NCBI RefSeq assembly: GCF_022458985.1
Contig: NC_061790.1
Span: 19,510,397 to 19,574,396 of the forward strand
Direction: 5' to 3'
DNA: 64,000 nt
Source of the DNA: Mugil cephalus
Lineage: Eukaryota; Chordata; Actinopteri; Mugiliformes; Mugilidae
In this document: in pieces, positions 51,099 through 60,153 of the stretch
Position numbering within the stretch: the stretch's first letter is position 1
How the letters are laid out: the number at the start of each line of letters is the position of its first letter
Made by a program: the position numbers and the translations under genes
Notes under the pieces: model-generated
Database searches by the model: none
What the model was told of the DNA's origin: nothing
Seen by the model: only the letters and a program-made list of their open reading frames with translations

Positions 51099-53407
51099 CT
51101 TTTTGAAGACTCTTGACATGACCTGGTTTGCCATGCACATGGAGTAGACTTCTCTTAGTTATCCGTATTGGGCTCCTCAGAGGGCTGATGGCATCAGGAA
51201 TTTTCTTCAGATTGCTCAGTGTTCGCATCATGGAGTCCTCATCATGAAGTAACGGCACAGAACTGGATGATTGAACATTATTCTCCCGTCTCTTTCCAGG
51301 ACTGAAATTTTTCTTGGGTGTTACAATGAGGTTATTGAACCTCTCTGGTAGCGTTTTCTCCTCTGTCGTACTGCTAACTTTGGACACTCCAATACAGCCG
51401 ACTGAAGAGCTCGGCTCAGCTGTGGTGCTGCCATCGGCATCTTCATCAGTCTGTGTTAAAACATAAATAGCCTCAGTTAAACTCAGGCCTTCTTGTGGAA
51501 GTGATTCCAGGCTGATTGTACTGGAGACAGCGTCTGTGTCTTTAGGACCATCTTGCCTACAATCTTTCTCATGAATGGAACTTGATGAAGCAGGAAGAAA
51601 CAGTCCTTGGTTAGTGACCTGAGGTTGGACAGTGAGTGGTAGTTGCTGAGTGTTGGCATTGGCCTCGTCAGAAACATTGATGTCCTTTGAGTGCGACAGA
51701 ATGACATCTTCTGTTGGTGAATCCAGGGAGATGCTCTGTGATACAGCATTTTTAGAAGATCCTTCACTTGAATTAGGAACAACAGGTTCTGCAACTGCAG
51801 TAGACAGATCAGTATTATTTCCAGAGTGAGACTTTTGTTGGTCATTGCTTATATGCTGTTTAGAATTGCTTCCAGACCTGTCATTTTCTGTACCATCTTT
51901 GGCCTCCAATAATGCACATACAGCTTCCTGACTGGCTGAGACCAGCTTGGTTTTGTCATCATGATTTTTGGAAATGTTTGATTTTAGAGATCTACTCTCT
52001 GGTGATTTAAGTGCGAGATGCACAGTCATCTTATTCTCTGTAGTAGCCAGGGGCTGCCACTGAGGTGAGGTAGTTTGGGCTAAATTGTTAACTCTCAAAG
52101 TTTCACTCAAGCTGTTTTCCTTTTCCTTGACATCTTTCATAAATTTCCTCTTTTCTGTACTTGAAACTATGAGATGATCTGGTGATTGGTCTGCAGCATC
52201 TCCCGATCCTGCTGCTAATTCACTATTGTTTATGTCATCAATGACACACATGTCTTCAATATTTGGCTGTGAATTCTCCTCATCCGGTCCGACTTCATCG
52301 TCCACTTGAATAAGGTTATCCTGGATGCCATCAATGGGTAACACCGGCTTTTTAATTGGTGACAGGGTTAGATTCAATGTTTCCATAAACGACAGTTTCC
52401 TGTGTGGACTGTTTTCCTCCACAGAGTTCTTCTCACCTGTACTTGGTTCTTCGGATGATATTTTTAAGGCTTCTAGTGTGTTCCCTTCCTCACCTCCCTT
52501 AATATGGCCATCTGCTTTTTTTTGATCTGATTCTCTGGGTCTTTGTTTTTCCTGTTCTCTGCTTGTCTCTTTCTGACAATAAACCTTATACTTTTTGCTG
52601 ATTTCCACTTCATGTGGGTTGTCCTTCCTTTGATCCTTCCGTCTGTCACCTTCTCTCTCTTTGGAAGAATCACTGTTGCGCTCAGTGTGCTGATTTGACT
52701 TTTTCCGGTCTGTTGTGTCAGAACTTCTGCTATGTCTGTCACTCGTCTTCACTTTTCTGTGTTCACGGCTGTACCCCTCTTTTGAGCTGTGGGTTGTACC
52801 ACATTCAGAGTCTGATCCAGTCATTTTGTATTTATCTTGTCTTCGCTCTCGACTGCTCCCTCTCTTGTCATCAGAGGAAGCTGCGCTGTGAAATACCTCT
52901 GGAGAGGAGGTTTTGACCCCATCTGATCTGCGGAGTCTCTCAACATCTTGATGGATCCTGCTTTTAGAGGATCTGGAGTCATATCTTCCTCTTGTGTCTT
53001 TGTCTGCTCTATGAGTCCTGCTTTTCTCAGGGGCATGACAGTCCTTCTTAGGATCTGAGCAACTTCTATGTCTCTTATCTGTTGATTCAGATAGTTTCAG
53101 ATTTTGATATTTTTCCTCTCTGTGCCTAGACTTGTGTTTGTCTGGCTCCATCTGTTTGTCTGATACTTCACAATCTCTTTTTGAATAACTATGAGAAGAG
53201 GCTTTTGAAGTTCTAGTAAAACTGTTGCTTTCTTTCTCGGAAACAGGAGCTGGATCTCTTGGAGGATGGTCCCTTCCGAGATTTGCAGCAGGAGGTGGAA
53301 GGAGAGGGGGAGGAGGAATGGAGGGTAGAGGAGGTGGTGGCCTTTTTGTGTGGCTGAATGTTGAAGGTCTACTATTAGAATGATGATGATGGCAGTCTTT
53401 GTCTGAC
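51099..53407 (-). CDS. casp8ap2: casp8ap2 coding exon 6 (Ser/Lys/Arg-rich middle region)
   Basis: A 2309-base exon for residues 132-901. It opens with a His run and a proline-rich segment (RPPPPLPSIPPPPLLPPP), then several hundred residues rich in Ser, Lys, Arg, Asp and Glu with RS/KD-type dipeptides, as in mammalian FLASH. Two landmarks confirm identity: KLSFMETLNLTLSPIKKPVL (human KLSFMKKLNLTLSPAKKQP) and KKIPDAISPLRSPIR near the end (human IPEAISPLNSPVR). It begins with the last base of a split Arg codon and ends with the first base of a Glu codon completed by exon 7. The frame at 53408-53469 is intron read-through. Confidence 0.95.
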
Positions 53408-54356
53408 CTAGAGAAACCGACATTTGAACTGATTAGCCATTTAAAACCAACCCAGTAAGTAAAGGTCAACTTTTAAATAAATGTTCTAAACTGGAATTAC
53501 CGAAGTAGCTGATTTAGATTATTAAAGCAATAACCATCAATGATTATTGGCATGAGGCTGATGTGTCAAAAAGCGCTGTGCCACCAACCACTTTTTCATA
53601 TTGGATATTAAAAAAAAAATCTTCCATAATAACTTACTCCCACTTCAAAAAGCCAACACAGGTTTCTACTCAGTCACTATGGTCTTATTTGCTTAATGTG
53701 GGCCATCTAATAAATGTGCTGGCGGTGACTATGTGAATCAGCTTTCTTTTAAAGACTGACAGAAGAGTTTGATGTCTATCATGTGGACCCTCGGATCTTG
53801 AACATACCCCGTCTTGAAATTGTGGAGCTTCTGTTTAAAGAACAAACAGTGAACTCTGTCAGGGGTTGAGAAAAGGTTAATAATAAGGCCCTTAAGGTTC
53901 TTTTAGAGTACTGCAGGATCTAGGTGCTGTAACTTATGCACACAGCCTGTGCCGGAGCGAGCCATTTTTTTTTGTGTGCCCATCAGTCTATCTCGCTGTG
54001 TAAAAATGGCACCCAACCACTAGCTGGCGCCGTGTCTTCCTTGCCAGTCTACTTCCTCCTTCACTTTCAACAATGACAACTTAATGCAGAACTCTAAACC
54101 GTCTGTTGCAGGAAGCTGTCATGTAACATTTTGACATGATTAATGCATGCACTTTATTGTGACACTTTAAAACCAGTGCAGCTTAAGTTAGCTCACGTGT
54201 CGATCACTGGGTGTGTGTACAGAGCGTGAAACACGACATCTTGAACTCCTTATATAAAACACTGAAAAGAACACATAAGCTGGACTCCAATGCAGACCAA
54301 TGAGTACCATGGTACCAGGCCTTCTCATATTTACAAACTGTCTATATATACATAAA

Positions 54357-54806
54357 TACAGTGCCACTTAAATGTATTGTATAAGAATTTTCTATATAGT
54401 TTTGCTGAAATTTTCGTTAAAACATCAGCAGATTTCTATGTCTGGAAGTAGACACAGAGAACACAATCAAACAATTGAAGAAATATTATACTTGTGTATT
54501 TATTGATTGAAGCAAATGTGCCAACATTGCATATCTGTGAGTTGCAATTATAAGTGAACCCTAGTAATTACAAATAAACTGCATGGTTAATTTAGAGTCC
54601 ATTTATGGGAAGAGTTCCCAATTAATGTAACAACAGTGCTTCCGTGTTTTGATTAAAAAAAATACAAATCTGATAAAAACCTGGGCTTTGTCACAGTTTG
54701 ACCTTCATAACACATGTTTGCGAGGTGTGAGCCTTGAATATCTGCTCACGTTTTGAGTAATTGCTATGAAAAAATGAGGCCCGCAAAAACTTTTAGTGGC
54801 ACTGTA
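54357..54806. mobile_element. Tc1/mariner-like MITE
   Basis: It begins TACAGTGCCACTTAAATG and ends TTTTAGTGGCACTGTA, inverted copies of each other, with TA at both edges. It is about 450 bp and non-coding, in casp8ap2 intron 5. The TA-flanked ACAGTGCC ends are the style of Tc1/mariner elements in fish. Confidence 0.7.
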
Positions 54807-54882
54807 CAATAATCTACAGCCCTATATTTTATTATGAAAATGTAATAGTGTTTAGTGTTGGTTTTGTAATATTAAAACGTAC

Positions 54883-54998
54883 CGTTGGTTCAACCTCTGA
54901 ATCTCAGCATCTTTTCGCATCACCTCTTGTCTAGCTGTTTGTAACAGTGCAGAGATGTTCTTTTTGAGACGGTGATTCTCTGTGCTTAATCCTGTATT
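54883..54998 (-). CDS. casp8ap2: casp8ap2 coding exon 5 (Lsm11-binding segment)
   Basis: Encodes [20 protein letters not shown] then TARQEVMRKDAEIQRLNQR (residues 94-131 plus two bases of the next Arg codon). It is very close to human FLASH ..[31 protein letters not shown].., the part of the N-terminal coiled coil reported to bind Lsm11 of the U7 snRNP. Acceptor TTACAAACAG, donor GTACGT. A (GA)n tract lies just beyond the acceptor. Confidence 0.94.
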
Positions 54999-55294
54999 CT
55001 GTTTGTAAGAGAGAGAGAGAGAGAAAGAAAAGTAGAGTGAGATTTGTTTATTTAAGTTTAAGTCTACTGTCTTGTGTAATATATTTACATGGTAGGACAC
55101 AAGGAGAAAGTTTGACAACAAAAAATTGTAAATTCAAAACCTCTTTTCACAGCACAGGGCTCAAATGTCAGTTGTGAAAAAATGTCTAATAAGGTTTACA
55201 TTAGAGTATAATACAAATGCAGTTTATTGTCAGTGAAGCATTATAATAATAAAGCAACAATGCACCTTTTTAAATGACAGAAAAATAAACAAAC

Positions 55295-55369
55295 CTGTAG
55301 TTCCATCTGTTCCAATCTTTGGCGTAACTCTTTAATTTGGTTTTGAGCTGCCTGGAATCTGGACTTCAA
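55295..55369 (-). CDS. casp8ap2: casp8ap2 coding exon 4 (coiled coil)
   Basis: A 75-base exon, phase 0 at both ends, encoding LKSRFQAAQNQIKELRQRLE QMELQ (25 residues, 69-93). It is heptad-like coiled coil matching the corresponding part of human FLASH (..QLQMKELMKKFKEIQTQN..). Acceptor TGTCTGCAG, donor GTTTGT. Confidence 0.92.
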
Positions 55370-55639
55370 CTGCAGACACACAAAAAGAAAAAAGGACTGC
55401 ATTTTATCAAAGGATTGTGATTTCTGCTGAGCCTTGAAGCATTGTGATACACTATGTAAATGTTACACCACTTTCACACGCAAACAATGGATCAACCCTT
55501 GTTCACAATTAACAATTCACTGATTTCGTTTCATCTCTAGCTTTAGTTCTGCATTGGCACCTACTCACATCACATCTAAACGTGTGGGTCCTTATTCATG
55601 CATTGGCTCAGCAGGGGTGCTGACGCCTCAAATACAAAA

Positions 55640-55790
55640 AGCCCACAACAACAAAAACACAAAGAAAAACTAAAGAAACAATTACACAATGCAAAATAGA
55701 AATCAAATCAGAAGGCAATGATCTGTAAATCACTTAAACCCTAAACATGATATCAAATATTTAATGATAAAATGTGTCAGTCTGAGCGGC
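55640..55790. repeat. possible dispersed-repeat fragment
   Basis: The segment AGGCAATGATCTGTAAATCA followed by CTTAAACCC and ATATCAAATATTTAATGA resembles a repeat I have seen in fish genomes (..GCAATGATTTGCAAATC..). Low certainty. Confidence 0.4.
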
Positions 55791-56041
55791 CATCTCTGCC
55801 AAATTGATTTGTAATGCAAACCATACGCATCTACAACAGTATAACTGAGATAAGCCTAACAATCATAGAACTATTACTCATTCTAACAATTGATCTGGAA
55901 CCTGGAAAATAATCTCAGCTGAAAACAGTGCTGCAGAGCTGGGCCCAAAAAAACAAAACAACAACAAAAAAAAACATTGATCTATACATCAAGCCTGGTG
56001 TCATAGGAAAAGAAGGGCAAATGGAGGATGTGTGATCTCAC

Positions 56042-56142
56042 CGCAGTGTAGGATGACTCTCGGCTCTGCTGTTCCTCTGTCACAAGATCCTCATACAAAT
56101 CCATTGACTCTTTCAGCTCAGAGCCAGCTGTTGGTGACTTAT
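56042..56142 (-). CDS. casp8ap2: casp8ap2 coding exon 3
   Basis: Encodes residues 35-68, (D)KSPTAGSELKESMDLYEDL then VTEEQQSRESSYTA. It corresponds to human FLASH SRNCLDLYEEILTEEGTAKE ATYNDL. The first two bases complete an Asp codon begun in exon 2. Acceptor TTAATTGCAG, donor GTGAGA. Confidence 0.93.
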
Positions 56143-56296
56143 CTGCAATTAACAAAAAATATATAGAAATGTAATTATGAATTAAAGTTTAAATATAATA
56201 GTATGCTTGACCATGTTGCCTAAATACAATAATATTAGTAGGAGTAAGTTCATCTGTGGCAGATGAAGTTGAAACCATTTCAATAAGAACTTTTAC

Positions 56297-56365
56297 CTGC
56301 ATTGCTATTAAAACCAATATCCAGGTCATCGTAGAGATCCACAGAATCTTCATCATGGGCCAGGG
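56297..56365 (-). CDS. casp8ap2: casp8ap2 coding exon 2
   Basis: A 69-base exon encoding (P)LAHDEDSVDLYDDLDIGFN SNA (residues 12-34 plus one base). It aligns with human FLASH ..NNDEGSLDIYAGLDSA... The LDIY motif of human FLASH, needed to recruit the histone cleavage complex, reads VDLY here. Acceptor ATCCACAG, donor GTAAAA; phases agree with exons 1 and 3. Confidence 0.9.
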
Positions 56366-56722
56366 CTGTGGATATCATACATGTATTCCAGACAAATGAG
56401 TTCCACTGTGTTATAACCAACACGCACATCAGAAACAAAAATCAAATCACGCATTCATTCTCACATGAAAGTGGTGCTATATTTTGTGTCAATTATTTTA
56501 CATCCACTTAAATGAAATGATAGGAAATGGACAAAAACTTCTTTATCGCCTTCTATACATATTATAAATTTGCATAATGCACAGGCATATTATATATCGT
56601 ATCACTAGAAGGCTTATGCTGTGATGAAGCTATCATTTTGTGACTGAGGACTGACATCTACACTACTGGTATCACAGCATTATTATAAACTCCAGTTCAA
56701 TTTGAATGCAGTGTATACTTAC

Positions 56723-56756
56723 GGCCTGAAGCATCACTGGTGTCCATTTTTGCCAT
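56723..56756 (-). CDS. casp8ap2: casp8ap2 coding exon 1 (start codon)
   Basis: CASP8AP2 (FLASH) is a nuclear scaffold that links NPAT and the U7 snRNP in replication-dependent histone mRNA 3' processing; it was first described as a caspase-8-associated protein. This exon holds the ATG (56756-56754, A at -3 and G at +4) and encodes MAKMDTSDASG plus one base. The donor GTAAGT follows. A second in-frame ATG three codons on could also serve. The nine coding exons join in frame to 1873 residues, against 1982 as I recall for human. Confidence 0.88.
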
Positions 56757-56784
56757 CCTTTCGAATATCGCTGTGGCTCAGTTT
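56757..56784 (-). other. casp8ap2: casp8ap2 5' UTR, part in the ATG exon
   Basis: A pyrimidine tract ending CTTCAG precedes AAACTGAGCCACAGCG, giving an acceptor at 56786-56785 and a 28-base leader before the ATG. It implies an upstream non-coding exon. Confidence 0.7.
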
Positions 56785-57160
56785 CTGAAGAAAAAGGAAA
56801 ATCCACAGTAATTATTTGAGGAAAAACATGAATAATCTGGAATCATTTTAAATAATCAAGAACTATTTGTAAATTCAAGTGACCATAAAAAGGTCACAGT
56901 GATAATCATAGCCAGTTCTACTCAGTATATTCAAAAAAAGTCTATGCCTCAATTTTGCCTTTCCTCCTACTATCTGTGTCTTGTAATTCACCCAGGTGCA
57001 ACAATAATCCAATGTGGTATACATTTATTAGGCCTTACCTGTCAATGCCAGACAAAATCATGGATAATAAAGGTTTGTAATAAGATTATACACACCATAA
57101 ATGACTACATTTAGGGTTATGTTTGCTCATTGTGACCCAGCCCATACGACCTGCCCTTAG

Positions 57161-57345
57161 ACATGAAGCCAGTAGAATAGGCAGTGTGTATTCTAGCAGC
57201 AGCTGTGGTTGGAGAAGGATTATAGTTTGTTGACTATGCTACACTTCAGACCACTGCCTCTGGACCTGTTGGAGCATAATGTGGAAGGAGCAAAAGCCTG
57301 TGGCACAATCAACCACGATCACCACAAGGGTCTGTGTGTATGACC
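57161..57345 (+). pseudogene. decayed duplicate of mdn1 exon 2
   Basis: This segment aligns with mdn1 exon 2 (59480-59706). The acceptor context is preserved (CGACCTGCCCTTAG here, TGACCTCTCCTTAG there), then (A/T)..GAGCCAG, TTGGAGAAGGATTAT, TTCAGACCACTG..TCTGGACCT, CATAATGTGGAAGGAGCAAA and ATCAACCACGATC..CAC. In the mdn1 frame it carries stops (TGG to TGA, CAG to TAG, another TAG) and a net six-base gap near 57195. Because intron sequence next to the acceptor is also copied, it arose by DNA duplication and not by retrotransposition. It lies in casp8ap2 intron 1, 1.7 kb upstream of the mdn1 ATG. Homology fades near 57345. Confidence 0.85.
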
Positions 57346-57599
57346 CTCGTGTTACATACACTTTTCTTATGTCAGAGATTTACAATACTGTTTATAATCT
57401 GGCTGTCATTTCTTTTTCATCTTTAGTCGTATTAGTGCATTTCGAAAACCTCTCAAATATCACTGAAATACTTTCATGCTCTCAGGAGAAGGTCTTTCCA
57501 GACGTATCGATACAAAGGTTTGTCACAAAAGTCATGTGACCAGTTCATTCGAAGTCCCAAAACAATTATGGGATATTTCAAGATGAGACTCTATGGGCG

Positions 57600-57915
57600 T
57601 TGCAGCTCAGTCGCAAAACACCTTTCAATAGAAAAAAGGACAAAGCGCAATGATACTGAGACCCAAGAGACAGCAATGTCTCCAAATTGCACTTTTTTTG
57701 CAATTCCATTTTTCTTAAGAAATTTAATGTTTTAAGGAATAATGTATTGAAGGTAAACATTCTCCTAGTATACTTTTACTTTTATACTCTTCTTTGCACT
57801 AAAATAACTTAACGTTGCGTTACTTACAGGTTACTGTGTTGTTGTCTAACTGGTCCGCTCGAAAACAAATTGGGCTGAATGTGGCCCCCGAACTAAAATG
57901 GGTCCGACACCCCCT
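57600..57915 (-). mobile_element. hAT-type non-autonomous element, copy 3
   Basis: It shares the CAAATTGCACTTTTTTTGC, TTCTTAAGAAATTTAATGTT, AACATTCTCCTAGT and CTTCTTTGCACTAAAAT blocks with copies 1 and 2. Its right end has the best-kept terminus in the window: read on the minus strand it begins CAGGGGGTGTCGGACCCATT then TTAGTTCGGGGGCCACATTC, the fish hAT-type end. Non-coding, in casp8ap2 intron 1. Confidence 0.8.
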
Positions 57916-58017
57916 GCTCTAAATCGTAGCTTCACGACTGTACGAACAATGGCACCCAAGCTCACAGCCTCAACAATAGAGCTAGGCAGAAGGGAATTTA
58001 GACCCGCTTGGAGATTA

Positions 58018-58075
58018 AACTCTGTATTATCTTCTCGGTTGAATTGCTTACTTACTTACTTACTTTTCCCATTTC
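58018..58075. repeat. short (TTAC)n repeat
   Basis: Four to five TTAC units (CTTACTTACTTACTTACTTT) in casp8ap2 intron 1. Confidence 0.8.
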
Positions 58076-58495
58076 TTTACTTTTCCCTGTTATGAACAAT
58101 GTGACATTCCGTTTAAACGCTAGCCTCAGACTAATGTAACATCACCACATATAGCAACTAAAGTGTTAAGAACCCGGCGCTAAACTCCCACAACACAAAG
58201 TTAAGCTGAAATTTGCACTTAAAAGCAATAAAATGGAGATTAAACCAAACTGACGCCCGACAACCGATTTTATGTCATGTTAAGGGACGTTTTTGACATT
58301 AAACTCCATGCAGACGCCACTGGGTATTCATACGTATTGTAACGAGAAGCGCATTCGTGGTCGTTTCTCTTCAAAGCCTTCGCCGTAACCGGAGAAAAGT
58401 CGCAAAATTGAATTTGCCAACGCGAGCCAGGCACATCCGTCAGTCATTCAATAAAAGCACGTTTGAACAAGGTAGCTGAGAACTGCTTGACTTAC

Positions 58496-58650
58496 TTTCT
58501 TGCGTGCGTATTGCCTGTGTCCTGTTTTTATTTACAATTGTAATGTCGCGCCAAGACTTCATTGCACAGGAAGTAACGACATTTTCCCGCGGTCTGTCAC
58601 AGCAGCAGCCGTATTCTTTGCAGGTCAGAAAAAATATTAAACCAGGAATC
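58496..58650 (-). other. casp8ap2: casp8ap2 non-coding exon 1 (inferred)
   Basis: A strong minus-strand donor AAA|GTAAGT sits with its last exon base at 58496 and pairs well with the acceptor at 56785. The upstream limit (transcription start) is a guess based on the cluster of promoter-type sites at 58545-58592. Confidence 0.5.
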
Positions 58651-59071
58651 AAACCGAGAGGAGACACTGCACGCCGTGGTCTACTGGCTTTTTGCGATGG
58701 TTCACATCCTCTGGTAGTTCACTCAAATGCCGCAGTAATTAAACAACAGCTCACGAGGTGGTTCGTCCGAGCCAAAGTTGTTTCTCTCTCGGAGGACTAG
58801 GGTGCAGTTTGTGGCACCGGCGGCGCGGTCTGTTTGCGTCATCACCACACGACTCGACAGGAGTAGGAGGGGGGATTCTCCTCGACCCGGAAAGACTTGT
58901 GCTTCGCACACATGTGGACAGGGTTTTAACGCCAGTGACGGGAACGTGCTTATGTGTTGTGATGAACGTCGTAGTTGACTCTAATAGCAGTCAGAAATCA
59001 GGGGGCATTTTCATAGACCGCTCGGGATTATCTCCGTAGATCGCTCCTCTCCACACGCGTCCAATGATACG
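58540..59071. promoter_or_regulatory. casp8ap2/mdn1 bidirectional promoter region
   Basis: This is the gap between two divergent genes. It contains an E2F-like TTTTCCCGCGG (58582-58592), a second E2F-like site TTGGCGCG read on the minus strand (58546-58553), an ETS-like ACAGGAAGT (58566-58574), a CRE-like TGCGTCATC (about 58835-58843), and an ETS-like CCGGAAAG further right. It has more CpG than the neighbouring introns, and I see no TATA box. The head-to-head layout matches human MDN1/CASP8AP2. Start sites on either strand are not visible from sequence. Confidence 0.7.
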
Positions 59072-59167
59072 ATGGAAAATCTAGAGCTGAGCTTGTCATC
59101 ACTGGGTACCATATCCAGGCACGTTGAAAAAAGTCATAACGAACTGAGCCGATATCTGTCAAAGCAG
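59072..59167 (+). CDS. mdn1: mdn1 coding exon 1 (midasin N-terminus)
   Basis: Midasin (Rea1 in yeast) is a giant AAA+ ATPase of the dynein-like hexameric-ring type. It remodels pre-60S ribosomal particles by pulling off Rsa4/NLE1 and the Ytm1/WDR12 complex in the nucleolus and nucleoplasm. This exon encodes residues 1-32, MENLELSLSSLGTISRHVEK then SHNELSRYLSKQ; human has ..KNEKSRSELGRFLAKQ at the same place. The donor is GTAAGA, phase 0. Only the first 397 residues of a protein of about 5,600 lie in this window. Confidence 0.9.
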
Positions 59168-59479
59168 GTAAGACATATTTACTCTGCGATTGTACGGATC
59201 GATCATTTATTTACAGTTAGTTATTTTCGCATAGTTACTCAGAAGGTGTCCCTGTATTTAGTATGCAGTAACCTCCCACCCCATTTAAGGTGTCAGATCA
59301 CTGTACAAATAGTATCATAGTATCATCATCATGTTTGCTGTGCTCAGGACTATTGTGCTGCCGCGTTAACCCATAAGATGTAAATATTTTGGAGGAATAT
59401 TAATGAATGGCTTATGTGGCTTATACTCATCAACACTGTTTTTAATTGGCCGCTTTCCTCCCATGTGACCTCTCCTTAG

Positions 59480-59706
59480 ATATGGAGCCAGCAGGACAGG
59501 CAGCACATTCTGGAGTTTTTGGCTCAGCTGCTGTTGGAGAAGGATTATACCTTGTTGATTGCCCGCCACTTGAGACCACTAATTCTGGACCTGCTGGAAC
59601 GCAATGCAGAAAGAGTCAAAACTGGTGGCAGGATCAACCATGACCTCCATGAGCGCCTGTGTGTTGCCCTCAGCAGACTCCTTGGCATCAGTCCTGATGC
59701 ACAGGC
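59480..59706 (+). CDS. mdn1: mdn1 coding exon 2
   Basis: Encodes residues 33-107, beginning IWSQQDRQHILEFLAQLLLE, then ARHLRPLILDLLERNAERVK and GGRINHDLHERLCVALSRLL. It matches human midasin (..LRPLLLDLLERNAEAIKAGG QINHDLHERLCVSMSKL..). Acceptor TCTCCTTAG, donor GTAAGT; it ends two bases into an Ala codon. A decayed copy of this exon lies at 57161-57345. Confidence 0.96.
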
Positions 59707-59928
59707 GTAAGTGTGGACTTTGTCATATCTTCTGTCGTCTTTGCCCTAACCTGTGGAAGCTGTGGGTTCTCACTTAGTTATACCTGCCTAGGGGGCTACA
59801 TAGCTGTATTTACTTGGTAGGTGGCAGTGGGACACAATGTGTCGTGTATCCTTTTCTTTTGACCAGGGACTACAAGCCAGCATTTCTGTAGGCTAAATCG
59901 TGACTAATTTTCCGCTACTCTCCAAAAG

Positions 59929-60153
59929 GTTTGCGACAAGGTACTTCAATGATGCACCTCCAGTGTTTCAGCGGCTCTTCTTCACCAGTGAAGAATCGTC
60001 TGCTGTCCAGTATGGCCCGCGGAGGATGAAGATGCGGGATCTCATGGGTGCCACCCTACGTTTCCTCCAAAGCGATTGTGCCAAGTTTCGAATGCTCTGG
60101 GACTGGAGTCCCTGTGTGTCCCAGTTGCTCACCAGTGATGTCATGGTCCGAGG
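59929..60153 (+). CDS. mdn1: mdn1 coding exon 3
   Basis: Encodes residues 108-182, FATRYFNDAPPVFQRLFFTS .. YGPRRMKMRDLMGATLRFLQ .. FRMLWDWSPCVSQLL. It is close to human midasin (..ALRYFKDTSPVFQRLF .. YGRRRMKLRDLMEAAFKFLQ .. FRELWDWSVCV..). It starts with the last base of an Ala codon and ends two bases into a Gly codon. Acceptor CTCCAAAAG, donor GTATGC. Confidence 0.95.

Noticed and set aside
53408..53469. Start of the large casp8ap2 frame on the minus strand
   Set aside because: It lies upstream of the CTCTAG acceptor and is intron read-through; the exon begins with a split codon shared with exon 5.
57161..57345. Alternative first exon or functional exon of mdn1
   Set aside because: In the mdn1 frame it has several stops and a net six-base gap, so it is treated as a relic.
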